From positions 15,776,850 to 15,840,849 of the forward strand of contig NW_023600993.1 in the NCBI RefSeq assembly GCF_014898055.3: a stretch of DNA of 64,000 bases, written 5' to 3'. Positions within the stretch are counted from its first letter, which is position 1. The number at the start of each line of letters is the position of its first letter. Source of the DNA: Talpa occidentalis. Its lineage: Eukaryota; Chordata; Mammalia; Eulipotyphla; Talpidae. Below are positions 12,583-23,040 of the stretch, piece after piece. The position numbers and the translations under genes were made by a program. The notes under the pieces are model-generated. The model did not search any database and was not told the DNA's origin. It worked only from the letters and a program-made list of their open reading frames with translations.

Positions 12583-12853
12583 GGGCCTCCCTGGTGGTGC
12601 AGCGGTTGAGCGCTGGGTTGCGAAGCTGCCGGCGACCTCTGTGGCGCCGGTTCGATCCCCGGCTGCTCCCCGGCCACCGGAAGAGGGTCCCACATGGCGC
12701 GCAGACCTCTCCTGCCGCCCGCTGCTCCCCTCAGCAGTGTACCTTGGTTCTTCTGCCTGCTCTGCTCCCTGCTCTGGCTCTGGTGAATTCTCTCACCCTC
12801 CCGCGCTTCTGACTGTACCCAGTGCATGTATTAAAAAAAAAAAAAAAAAAAAA
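12583..12853 (+). mobile_element. tRNA-derived SINE, younger subfamily, best-preserved copy
   Basis: Plus-strand full-length element. The tRNA-related head (12583-12665) has an A-box region TGGTGCAGCGG and B-box-like GGTTCGATCCC. The GC-rich body contains 'gtcccacatggcgcgcagac' and 'ctggtgaattctctcaccct', and the element ends in a long A tail (12832-12853). The duplication GAGGTGAAATCG, extended by shared A's to about 17 bp, lies at 12566-12582 and up to 12865. The open frames on both strands inside it (for example 12534-12812) are by-products of the GC-rich body. Confidence 0.92.
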
Positions 12854-12879
12854 GAGGTGAAATCGATTTTCCTACTCTT

Positions 12880-13320
12880 TAAACCTATATTGGTCTTGTG
12901 ACTTTCTTTGGCTAATGGTAAATGGCAGAACTGACACTGTAACAGATCCAAACCTATACCTTAAGAGGCTTTGTGTGTGTGATTCCCTTCTTTCTTGGTC
13001 CTCTCCCTTCATCATGACAGAATGCTGAAGTCAGAAGGCTTGGTAAGGTACAGGAAGCAAAGTGGAGTCAGCTTCATGGGCCTAGCCAAGGCCTAGGCAC
13101 ATGAAAGAGCCTAGAGATATCAGCTAATCTGCAAGGTTAACTCCCAGCTAACCGCAGAATCATGGATGTGCCCAGCCAGGTTTATCTCTATCAGCAGGAT
13201 TGCTCTGCTCATCCAGAGGTTTCTGAGCAGAAGTAAATATCCGGGCTAATATGCCACTGTTGTTTCATGCTTGTTTGTTATGCAGCATTACAATGCAAAT
13301 TAGTCACTGACATATGACTA
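12880..13320 (+). mobile_element. Old interspersed repeat, family not named
   Basis: The order 'ttggtcttgtgactttctttggctaatgg' ... 'cagaatcatg' ... 'ttgtttgttatgcagcat' matches a common diverged mammalian repeat ending in a 'tttgttatgcagca' motif. The same ending recurs at 22490-22512, so the window holds two relatives. I cannot assign class with certainty (LTR or DNA type). Confidence 0.45.
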
Positions 13321-13399
13321 TATTTGGTGAGTTCAGGCAAGACTTTCTTGGTGGAATTATTCTTCATTCTTATTTATTTGAAGAATATAAAAGAGCAAT

Positions 13400-13697
13400 A
13401 AATATTAACAAGGCAAATGAAAGGAGAAAAGAACATTGAAGGTAGATGGAGCAAGCACAAAAGCCTGCTGGTGACAATTATAAGGGATCTGGGGTAGCCA
13501 GAACACAGGAGTCAAGTGAGAGTGTGGTAGAAAAGCTGACACTGAAGGTTATACCTACAGGGCTTTGTAGATCATCTTATTTTATATTTAATCTGAGAAT
13601 AAAGAAAGTAATTTGAAGGGTTTAAAGCAGAGTGAGACTATGACCATGATATGTTCAACTACAGTCAATTACAGACTTTCTTTGGAGTATTAAAGAG
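13400..13697 (-). mobile_element. Possible L2-type relic
   Basis: Phrases such as 'gtagatggagcaagcac', 'ggctttgtagatcatc' and 'gggtttaaagcagagtgagac' resemble the old L2-associated repeat seen with 'gccaggcactg' elsewhere. Ends are unclear and the SINE at 13714 is inserted at its right side. Confidence 0.35.
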
Positions 13698-13713
13698 AAG
13701 AGTGTTTATTTTT

Positions 13714-13779
13714 TTTTAGATTTTTTTTTAAAGATTTATTTATGTGTACAAGAGCTGGGTACAGGCCAGAGATGCGCGC

Positions 13780-13874
<95 letters not shown>

Positions 13875-14070
13875 CACCAGAGACAGAATGGGGAACAGAA
13901 CAGGCAGACTAACTGAAATACACTGCTGAGGGGAGCAGCAGGTGAGACAGGAGAGGTCTGCTGTGCCATGTGGGTTGCTCCCTGGCCAGCCGGACATAGA
14001 ACTCATGCTGCAGAGGCTGTGGTTTGCTTCATAGTGCAGAGTTTAACCCCTTGTACCACCAGGAAGGCCC
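13714..14070 (-). mobile_element. tRNA-derived SINE, older subfamily, with internal microsatellite
   Basis: Minus-strand copy with a perfect 16-bp duplication AAGAGTGTTTATTTTT at 13698-13713 and 14071-14086. On the insertion strand the duplication begins AAAAAT after CT, the L1-endonuclease style CT/AAAA. The body is the older subfamily. It is longer than other copies because a (GT)n(GA)n tract of about 85 bp has grown inside it (about 13783-13870). Confidence 0.92.
13783..13870. repeat. Compound (GT)n(GA)n microsatellite inside a SINE
   Basis: About 18 GT units pass directly into about 21 GA units. Other copies have a short purine stretch at the matching SINE position, so the tract arose after insertion or was carried by the source copy. 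Confidence 0.95.
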
Positions 14071-14194
14071 AAGAGTGTTTATTTTTAGTTTAAGACAAGG
14101 TGTTAAGCCAACCTGGGTCATTGTAATAACTTTGATGTGTCTTCACATCTTCTTTCAAAATTATCTTTATTCCACCTTGAAAGATGTTATGCCA

Positions 14195-14300
14195 TAGTTT
14201 TATAAAGCATGGGTGTGGAGTCAGACAAATATGGGTTCTACTTCTAACCCTCTACATATGAGCTTCACTTCTCTAAGCTCAGGTATCAAAACTTCCTCTA
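14195..14300 (+). mobile_element. MIR fragment
   Basis: 'gtgtggagtcagacaaatatgggttctacttc' followed by 'gagcttcacttctctaagctcaggtatc' matches the MIR head and core order. Short and diverged. Confidence 0.4.
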
Positions 14301-14990
14301 GTTATTCAATTCCCCTTTCTCAACATACCCGTACATGGATCCTCCAGTCAGCTCATTTAATATTTTTAATAACTCCTCTTTCTCCCTTTCATATTCATTT
14401 TGCTTTCCAGATAATATGATACTCTGTTCTTTTGTAGTCCATAGGGAACTACAAAGGCATTAGTTATTATTACCCTGACTGAGGGCATACCTCCTCTATA
14501 AAACCATTGCCATTTATTTTGAACCACTTTTTCTAGTATTCTGTAGTCTATCTCTATCAGTAATTATTGCTTACAGCAATTTTCCAGCAAGGATGGTTGA
14601 GATAATCATCTTAAAGTGAAATAAACAATGGAGCATTTTGTTCATTCCTTTAAGTAGAATATGGAAAGAGCTAGACTCATATTGGATCAACACCGTCAAG
14701 CTCCTACGTCAATATTTGTCATCTCCTTATTCTTCTGTTCTGGGTTGCAAAATGTCTTCACAATCCCTCATGGTACATTGGACCAAACCAGGTCATATGC
14801 AAAACCACAGATCAATATCTGGCAAAGGGTAATGGAATTTCCCAGATGACTTAGTCCTGACATTATACACCTCTCAGCTAGATACATCTGGGGGATCTGT
14901 TGGAGGTAAATGACTGTTGAGTAGGCAGCCGGCAGTGACTTAATGATCATATTTGTTCTGATCCTCATCTATCCACATGTTCTTCTAGAT
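14301..14990. other. Non-coding, unresolved old repeat possible
   Basis: No gene is seen. The stretch 14790-14945 ('ccagatgacttagtcctgac', 'atctgggggatctgttggag', 'gagtaggcagccggcagtg') has repeat-like texture, but I cannot place it. Confidence 0.25.
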
Positions 14991-14999
14991 TTTTAACCT

Positions 15000-15435
15000 C
15001 CAGCCATGGAATTTCCTAAAGTTCTCTGATCATACACTGTACCTCAGCACACACTGTTTTATTTGTAATGCTAGCCCTTTGCTTATTTCTTTCTACATAG
15101 AGAAACATTATACTTTTAAGCTTTATAGAATCATCATTTCTTCTGTAAAGCTTTCATTGATCCCCATACCCAACTACACATTAATCATGCTCATCTATGT
15201 TTTATTTCTATTTCTTGCATAGATCTGATTTGCCTTTTAATTTTTGTTTTGATTTACATTTTTTATTTGTGTGATTTTCATTGTGATTTACTTGTATATC
15301 AATTCATGACTCCTCCACTCCCACACCATGATTCATTGTCCTTGTAGATGTTTAATATCAAAGAGCAAATATTATACTTATCTGCAGTTCAAAGCAACTG
15401 GCATGATGCTAGACAATGTAGAACTTACCAGTGTA
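15000..15435 (+). mobile_element. L2 LINE 3'-end fragment
   Basis: Plus-strand L2 3' sequence is recognisable from 'tgtaaagctttcattgatcccc' (L2 'gaagccttccctgac' region), through 'gtccttgtagatgtttaatatcaaagagc', to 'caactggcatgatgctagacaatgtagaac'. Heavily diverged, no coding capacity. Confidence 0.5.
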
Positions 15436-15879
15436 TACTTTCTCACTGATGTATTTTTAAATAACAAACAGGGAGAGAGAGAGTACTAATAGAAAACAAA
15501 ATGACCGGCATGTTCCTTGTCTTAAAGGAGGGAAGCAGATGGCTATGTTATTGTGAAAATAGCCTTGATAAGTCTTGATGTACTATGATTGGCTCTTCCC
15601 TTTGGGATATAGCAGGCCCTCTGAGTATAACTGGATTGTTGAAATAAAACCTTAGTCCTCCACAAAAATAATAGGAATTTAGGGATTTGAATTAGCGTCT
15701 GGAATACTAGCAAGAAAGATTTTTGGGGTGAGAAAGAGTCCTTAAAGTATGACAGGAAGATGGGACAAAAAAGTACAACATTATGAACATTCTTTCTGAA
15801 GGGATGAATAATGATATTGTAGAACATGGTATTTAATTGTTTTCTGTATCATGTAATGATGTAATGCAAAAATCATACA

Positions 15880-16085
15880 TCCTTTTTTTTTTAAATTAAG
15901 GCAATATTGGCTTATAGCACTATATGTGATTCAGAGGTATAAGATCTCACCTCCTCAGATGTATGTAATCACACCACACCTACCATCAAGGTACACTTCC
16001 TCCATCATAGTCCATTGGGCCCCCTCCACACTTAACTCTTTACCTCTTGCCTCCTGTTGCTCCTCTACCTGACAGTCTTAAATAT
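15880..16085 (-). mobile_element. L1 3'-UTR fragment, minus strand
   Basis: An oligo-T run (15883-15890) followed by 'taaggcaatattggcttatagc', 'gattcagaggtataagatctcac' and a pyrimidine-rich stretch fits the reversed 3' UTR of an old L1, comparable with the fragment at 30740. Strongly 5' truncated. Confidence 0.5.
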
Positions 16086-16394
16086 ATAGACATATTTCTA
16101 GGGTTTGTCTTAACTTCAACTTTCAGCAGAATTCTGCCTTGCAAAATAATGACTATCAATAATAGATATCTAAGTTGTGGTGAAGTAGGGAATGAAAGAA
16201 ACCAGGAATCATGAAAGACTTGTAAGACAGTAGTATTTTTCACATAATTCTTAAATTCATCCAACATCCTAACTAATTAAATATATAGAAATTACCATAC
16301 CCCTTTTCTTTTGTTCTGGTTTGTGATGAAGGGAGATCGGACTAGGGAAATATTATCAAGATTATAGTAAAGCAGCAATAATGGCACTTACCAC

Positions 16395-16480
16395 TTCCTT
16401 AATTCAAAAATATTTACTGAGTGCCAGCTATGCACCAGGCATTATGCTGCTGAAGTTATGCATGTTGATAAGATAATGTC
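16395..16480 (-). mobile_element. L2 3'-end scrap
   Basis: 'ttcaaaaatatttactgagtgccagctatgcaccaggcattatgctgctgaag' is written here in part only; it is the typical L2 tail read backwards. Only about 85 bp remain. Confidence 0.55.
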
Positions 16481-17484
16481 CTTTATATTCTCTCATTATC
16501 TTTCACTGATGAGTCTTTACTATTTCATCTTCCTACTTGTTTCTCTCTATAGAGCATTCTTCATCTTCAAAGCAATCCTTACCATTTGTTTTCCAAGCAT
16601 TCAATTGGACTAAATACAAGGACATTATGGGTCTTGTTTCTTTTTTATATTTTTAGTGAGTTTAGTATAGAAAAATATATATTGAGACTGACGAGTGAAC
16701 TGACTTTGTTTTCCCCAGTAAAAATGATGATTCATGTTTGCTGAAAGAATGCTTCCCAAGCTGTGTGTGGGGAAGAACTAGTTTATCTCATCTATCTCTC
16801 CCGCATCCCTCTTCCTCTCTGTCTCACTGTATAATGTAAGCCACATATGAAATTCTACATAGTCTAGCAGCTACATTGCAAAAATAGAGATAGGGAAATT
16901 ATTGTTTATAAAATATTTTATTATCAGTATTTCCAAAACTATAATTTCAGTATAAAAATAGTTAATAAAATATTTCTTTGCACTAACTATAAAACTCTGT
17001 TTTTTTTTTTTATTCAACTATATTTCAAGTGCTTAAAAGTTAGAGGTTGCTGGAAGCTTCCATACTAGATAGATTTTAGGACAAGAGTCTGGGCAGTTTC
17101 AGTGCCTGTGGTGAGGCAATGTGACAAGGTTTAGAAATGGAGGTTGGTAATCAAAGAGTAGATCACAGCATAAGAATGGAGAATTTCAGTGGAAAGTCAT
17201 ATTTTCTATATTGGTATACATAGTATACATGCCTCCACCCCAACCAACACATCCATTTTAAATCATAAACTATCCATGTTTCTGGTGAATTAAAATGTCT
17301 TTTTGGAGAGACAAGGTTATACTGAATTGTACTTCAAGTCTTTTTGACTATAGATACAAGATCTAAACATATAAAAACCTGTCATTTCTATTGTTCATAA
17401 AATTTGATTTTGTTTTGGTCTTTGCTGATCTTCACAGTTATTTTTAATAAAACTATTGATGTAAGCTATCATTTACTTAGGCAA
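16481..17484. other. AT-rich non-coding sequence
   Basis: No gene or repeat was identified in about 1 kb, apart from a T tract at 17000-17011. Confidence 0.3.
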
Positions 17485-17900
17485 ATTCTTCGTGTTCAGG
17501 ATGAAGCATATTTGTGATTTTTTTATAATCATAATAACATTAAGCAAATACCCATATGAATAAGTCTGTCTGCTCAACTTTGGTTATTTCCTTAGGCTAG
17601 ATTCTGGGAAGTGGGTTTATGGAATCAAAGGTTATGCAAACATGTAAGTCTCTTGTCATCACCTTCAAATTTATTCTCATAGGATATACGGTAGATGGTA
17701 AGGTTCAGTTACCTCTCAGTATTCTTTAAATAATTACATTTTTGATGAGGAAAATGGCATGACACTACTGTTGTTATGTTTCAAGTTTTGAATATTTGTA
17801 AGGGTGAACATTTTTCCTTGGTCTAGTTGGTCATACTTGGCCCAGTTGTTTTCTGAATTGCTTGTTTATATCTTGTGCCTACAGGCCATGTCATTACTTT
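17485..17900 (-). mobile_element. Possible ancient L1/HAL1 fragment
   Basis: 'aagtctgtctgctcaactttggttatttccttagg', 'ctgggaagtgggtttatggaatcaaaggttatg' and 'gggtgaacatttttccttggtc...' follow the order of reversed old L1/HAL1 ORF2 sequence (the 'gggattgctgggtcaaaggg' and 'tgagcatcttttcat' regions). Diverged. Confidence 0.4.
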
Positions 17901-18499
17901 TTCATCAATCTCCCACAATTCCCTATTCAACCTTGCCGAGAGAGGTAAAGTGATGAGGACGCCCTGCTGCTGAGCCACAGAGATCTCACTATTGGACTGT
18001 GGTCATAATAAAATGTACTGCAGTTGCAATCAGTTAAGTCTTGGTAAGCAACTTAGCTAACCTTTAGAATAAATCCATATACCCCTGAGGTCTGTCTGCT
18101 ATAATAGCACAACTGAAAAACAGACAAATACTTTGAGTCTTATAATTTAAGCTTTGCCATCCCCTCCAAAGAGGATTGCTTTACTGAAAACATATCTGCC
18201 TGCAAAGAGCCTTGGGGCCTGGGTGCTCCTTTTGCATTGAACCAGCTATTAAAAAAAATCCCCTAGAAGCTGTGACCAGCACAGGTTCAGTCTGCTTTGG
18301 CTAGTAAATCAGTTAAGACTGGAAGTTCCATATGACTTTTTAAAGACACATTAGAGATCCTAAAAATAATTCTCTCTTAGTTGAGGAGGGTAAAATAATT
18401 CAAGGGTGGTTGAAACATAGTCAGGTCTGTCCATCATGACATTTTCATCATTCTTCTTTGCCAGAACACAATTTTTCATTTATATAGTAAATATTTGCT
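17901..18499. other. Non-coding sequence, nothing recognised
   Basis: No gene, RNA or named repeat is seen. Confidence 0.3.
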
Positions 18500-18790
18500 T
18501 GTCTGTTCTAACCCATGTACTGTACTAAGAAAGGGAGCCAACCACAAATAAGATGTTCTTTGAGCTTCAAGAGTTCAACTTTGGTGAAATAAAAATACGT
18601 GTAAATAAATAGAATATTAGGTAATAAATGTTACATTAGAGGCATGTTCAGGAAGATATTAAGTGCATAAAGGAAAAGAATAAAAGCACAGAGTAGGAAA
18701 ACACTTGATAAAAAAGTTGATATTTGAGCTGAGTTTTAGAAATGAGTAGAAGTTCACTGAGCAGAGAGGAGAAGGAGGGAAAAAAAATAC
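18500..18790 (-). mobile_element. L2 LINE 3'-end fragment
   Basis: 'atgtactgtactaagaaaggg', 'tctttgagcttcaagagttcaactttgg', 'gttgatatttgagctgagtttta' and 'agcagagaggagaagg' follow the reversed L2 3' end in order. Confidence 0.5.
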
Positions 18791-20169
18791 ATGGCAGAAA
18801 AGAAACAAGAACTGCCCCTCCTCATTAAGGGCACGCACATTACAGGATTAAAAAAAAAAAGAATGAAGGTGATCGAACACATCAGATTCCTATGTCTCTT
18901 CTAGGTTGCTACCCCTGTCATGTTAAGCTTCAAATAGAATCATAAAGCACTTTTGTTTCAGCTTAAACAGAAAACACATTGTCCAATTCAAATACTAATG
19001 TAAATTAAGAGAAGAGATAAAAGGAGATCCCTCAGCTTCCAAAGACATCAAGGACTGTTGTTGTATCATGGCACATATTCTTCCCATGAGAACTGTAAAT
19101 GAGAAGGGCAAATTTGTAAAATTGGCATGCTGGACACTTTTCTGGGCTCAAATGCTTTCTATTATATTTATAATTTTCAAACCAGAACATAACAGCAAAC
19201 AAACCAGAAAAGATGCATTTGACAAAGAGCTCCCTGCAATGTTTAGAGTATACTCTTTATTTCTGCATATATATTTTTCAAATTGGGGTTTTCTGAACTG
19301 GGATCTAATAGAATTTGGCTAATAATCCCCATGAAAATGATGCCAGCGTGTTCTTTAGCTTTCAATAGACTCCCAAATATACAACAGTGTAATCTTGAAC
19401 AAGAGAAGAGAACAGTTTTCTACATCAGGAGAAATAAAGAATAATGTAGCACTTTGACAACCTTGAAGGTGACTTTTCCAAGCCATTGATTAGCAGGTCC
19501 ATGCCCTGAAATTCAAGTCAGAGAGATTCATTACAGTTCTTTTAGTCACTAGAGTATTAAAAACCAAATGCATCATTAACTCAGAAGTGGGCTATGCCAT
19601 TTGGCAATAAGGAATACACTTGACTTTGGCAACAAAGCCATCTGTGCAAATTCTTTGGACTTCAACCCAAAAGAATATAATTGCTTTTTGCATTAGAGAT
19701 AAAAGCAATAATTTTCTGTTATTAATTTTTGTATATTTAATCAAAAAGTATAGATTACTGGGAGAAGCCTTGGCATACATCAGCTATAATGAACAAAAGC
19801 AGCATTGAACTTTGTCCATGAAAGAGTTTAACAGATTTCCATGGTGATAGTCTACCAAGAAGTCAAAAAGGAATTTAGGGAGTTAAGAAAGTAGGAGAGT
19901 GTAGTAGACAGCAGCAAGTGCTAAGAGTAATTGGAGCTTCTTTTTCCCCCATTGTCTAAACAAAAACAAGAGTCTTCAATATATGTATTTTTCTGTCTGG
20001 TTTTACCCAGCACTGAAAATGACATAACATTAAATAGATATTTTAAGTTATGATATAGTTGTTTTTTTTTGAAGGACAATGCTGTTACACAAGTAATTCT
20101 TCTTTTAAAAGTAACAAAGATAAAACAAAACAGCCTTTAGTCAGTGTGATCCTTTATTTCTAAATCATC
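18791..20169. other. Repeat-poor non-coding sequence
   Basis: No gene is supported. An 84-codon open frame at 19068-19322 and short frames at 19592-19808 lack recognisable motifs and are expected by chance in AT-rich DNA. A-runs occur at 18779-18787 and 18849-18860. Confidence 0.3.
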
Positions 20170-20415
20170 CCTTCATGTGGTATGGCAGGAAGATCTGTTG
20201 GGCACTCAGTGAACATTTTGGGTTGGAGTCCTGCGTCCACTACTCAGTAAGCAATATCATTCTCAGGGAAGTCTATCTCTGACCCCTTAACCTTCCCTAA
20301 CTTAAGTTTCGCCATCTGAAAAAAGAGACCTAATAGCACTACTTTTCCTATATATACAATAGTGGCTTCAAAGGCCAAACTAGATAATGAAAGCAAGTAT
20401 GCACTGCAGCCTCCT
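20170..20415 (+). mobile_element. MIR fragment
   Basis: The MIR order is visible: 'tggagtcctgcgtccactactcag', 'cttccctaacttaagtttcgccatctgaaaaaagag', then 'aatagcactacttttcctatat'. Diverged. Confidence 0.5.
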
Positions 20416-20753
20416 TATATGGATCCAGCATATTTGTAACCATACTGTGTATATCTGATAGACATTTTAAAGTTCATTACCTTATTTAATATTCATAATA
20501 CTGAGATCTGCAGTAAAGCTCAGAGAAGCTGTAACTTAATATATATTGTGTAAAGATGATGTCCACTTGACTGCTGATTTCAAGAAATGTGCACTCTGGT
20601 GTGGGGATATAGATGCAAGTACATTGTAGTACAGTGAGGTACAGACTACAGTGGTGTGAAAAGAATATGTGTAAGAGATGAAGTTTTTATGAATGTTACC
20701 TCATTTTTTGCTTGGGTAGAGGGTGATGGAAAGGCAGAAAGGAGTATGTGAGC

Positions 20754-20778
20754 ACGTGTGTGTGTGTGTGTGTGTGTA
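20754..20778. repeat. (GT)n microsatellite
   Basis: About 12 GT units. The stretch 20416-20834 around it holds no gene; 20560-20700 has faint L2-like wording only. Confidence 0.9.
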
Positions 20779-20834
20779 TAGGTAATAGCTGGTATATTAA
20801 GGAATGCTTCCTGTTAGGGAACTTTAAAATATAC

Positions 20835-21255
20835 CTCAGATGGAATCAATGCCCATTGAATGATGACTAGATAAGGAAATTGTGGTATAGATACTCAATG
20901 GACTGCTACTCAGCTGTTAAGGAAGTTGAAATAGTGTCTTTTGGGACAAAATGGATGGATCACTTGATTATGTCAAATGCAAGATGTCAAAGTGAAAGAC
21001 TGTTACCAGGTAGTTTTACTCACTTGTGGAATATAAATAACCTAATAAACTGGCAAAATACAACAAAAATAACTCTTAGACTCTGTGAAAGATATAGTGG
21101 TTACCATGGGCGGGAAGAAGAAAGGATTGAGGGGTAATGTCATAAAGTACTGGCACTGGAACTTTGGTGGAAGACAATAGAAATATGTACATGTTGAGGT
21201 GTGAAGTTGTACTCCCAAAACTGCAGAGTTGTAAAAATGAATGCCAAATTTAAAA
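20835..21255 (+). mobile_element. Ancient L1 3'-end fragment
   Basis: 'gatgactagataaggaaattgtggtatagata', 'ggactgctactcagctg', 'ggacaaaatggatggatcac' and 'gaatataaataacctaataaactgg' are the diverged ORF2 C-terminus and start of the 3' UTR of an old L1, plus strand. Compare the intact form at 62095-62260. Confidence 0.7.
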
Positions 21256-21650
21256 AAGGTGATTTATAAAAGTAAATAAAATATATCTTAGTATTTTCTA
21301 AAATGCTAAATTCACCTGGCAGGCTGTAGGTAGAGAACATTTCAGGTAAATAAAATTGAGGATGCCAAGTAGGAAGATTAATAGGTTTCATGCAAATGGT
21401 AATTCAGGTTAACTTGTATTAACATAAGTGCTTAATAATGAGAGAATGAAGTAAATTATCAAGACAAGCAGGAAAATTTAGTATCTGTCATCCATTTACT
21501 ACCAGTGATTAGATGTCCTCAACAAAATAACAATGTTTAAACATATGCAGAAACATTTCCTTCCTCCTGTTTGAGTAGCATTTGTTTTGGAATTATTTAG
21601 CTTAATTTAATATTATTTATTTAGTTTTATAAGGCTCTCCCCATCTTTCT
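21256..21650. other. Non-coding sequence, nothing recognised
   Basis: AT-rich sequence with no gene or named repeat. It ends in the left TSD copy of the next SINE. Confidence 0.3.
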
Positions 21651-21924
21651 TTTCTTTTTTTAAAGATTTATTTATCTGTGCATACAAGAACTGGGGTATG
21701 GACCAGGGGAGTGGGATAGTGAGAGGATTCACCAGAGACAGAGTGGGGAGCAGAACAGGCAGACTGAATGAAATACACTGATGAGGGGAGCAGCGGGTGA
21801 GACTGGAGAGGTCTGCTGCGCCATGTGGGTAGCTCCCTGGCTGGCCAGGGATCGAACTCATGTTGCAGAGGCTGTAGATAGTGTCACAGTGCTGTGCTTA
21901 ACCCCTTGCACCACCAGGGAGGCC
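21651..21924 (-). mobile_element. tRNA-derived SINE, older subfamily
   Basis: Minus-strand full-length copy with T-rich tail at 21651-21675 and tRNA-like head ending 'ccaccagggaggccc'. A perfect 16-bp duplication CTCTCCCCATCTTTCT lies at 21635-21650 and 21925-21940. The body keeps the older-subfamily diagnostic words 'gaactggggtatggaccag' and 'gggtgagactggagagg'. Confidence 0.92.
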
Positions 21925-22099
21925 CTCTCCCCATCTTTCTATACCAAGGATTATATGGCCCCTGATAATAATTCAGACCTTCACTTCCTCCTCAATTCTA
22001 TGGAAAAAAGTCAGGCAACATGGACTCTTCAAAGCTGAGATGACCAACTTGGTTCCATAAAGCTGAGATAGGGATAGGACTGTTTCTAGTGAGCATCAA

Positions 22100-22515
22100 A
22101 ATACGGAGCTGGAAAAGATGGATGTTACAAAAAATAGTAGATTGGATCATTACTCTCTGTTGTTTAGTCCTCTGGCATGTATCCTTTGCATTACCTTCCA
22201 CTCTTGGCTGGGTACGCTTTCCTACCCTGTCAATGCTGACCTTGACCATGCTGACTTGGTTTGATCAAGGCATGACTTGAGCAAGAGTTCAAAAGTGCTT
22301 CCTCAGTTATAGTTAGCCTTCTATACTCCTTGATGCATGAAACGGACGTGCCTCAGATAATCATCACCCCTGAGCATGAACCTTAAATGAGATATGGTGG
22401 GATAGAGCTGAACCTGGCTTAGAGCCTGGAGTCACGTTTGGCTAAACCTGTAGAAATCATCAAAACCCTGCCAACTCACAGATTTGAGATTTGGTTTGTT
22501 TTTTATGCAGCAAAA
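22100..22515 (+). mobile_element. Old interspersed repeat, same family as at 12880
   Basis: It ends 'ccaactcacagatttgag...ttggtttgttttttatgcagcaaaac', matching the ending at 13265-13290 and the common mammalian repeat with 'actcatgagcaataaaa...ttgttacgcagcaa'. The 5' part is too diverged to delimit. Confidence 0.4.
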
Positions 22516-22579
22516 CTCAATCACCTCTATAGAAAATAATTTCTCAGTTGCTTATAAAGTTAAACAGATATCATTTCAT

Positions 22580-23040
22580 TCAATAGTCTCACTCAGATAT
22601 TTATATAGAAGAAATAAAGACTATATTCAGATAAATATTTCATAATAGCTGGAAACGGGAAGCGGTCCAAGTATCTTTCAAAAGGTGAATGAATAAACAA
22701 ATTGTGGTATATCTATAAATAAAATGCAGCAATAAAAAGGAAAGAACTAATATATGGAAACTGGATGAATCTCAAAAGCATTATGTTAAGTGATAGAAGC
22801 CAGAATTGAATTGCTATATATAGTCTGATTCAATTTATATGAAAATTTAGAAAAGCAAAACTATACTGAAAGAAAGCCAATCAGTTGTCAGGGGTCAGAG
22901 AGGAATTACCCTCAAAGGAATATAAAATAACTTATGGAGATGATGGAACTATTCCATGTCTTTATTGTGGATGGTGTTTACATGATATACATTTGCCAAA
23001 AGTCATAAAATTTTACATTTGTAATTGGTGAATTTTTTTA
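22580..23040 (+). mobile_element. Ancient L1 3'-end fragment
   Basis: Old L1 ORF2 C-terminus plus 3' UTR in order: 'ataatagctggaaacgg', 'gtgaatgaataaacaaattgtggtata', 'gcagcaataaaaaggaaag', 'gaaactggatgaatctcaaaagc' and 'gttgtcaggggtcagagagg'. Many stops. Confidence 0.75.

Noticed and set aside
12583..12665. Possible tRNA gene (A and B boxes)
   Set aside because: The tRNA-like head is part of a dispersed SINE, with no cloverleaf acceptor pairing or pol III terminator at the expected place.
12534..12901. Overlapping open frames of 84-95 codons on both strands (also at 567-827 and 28564-28851)
   Set aside because: They coincide with the GC-rich SINE body and recur in each young copy with the same peptide wording, so they come from the repeat and not from a gene.
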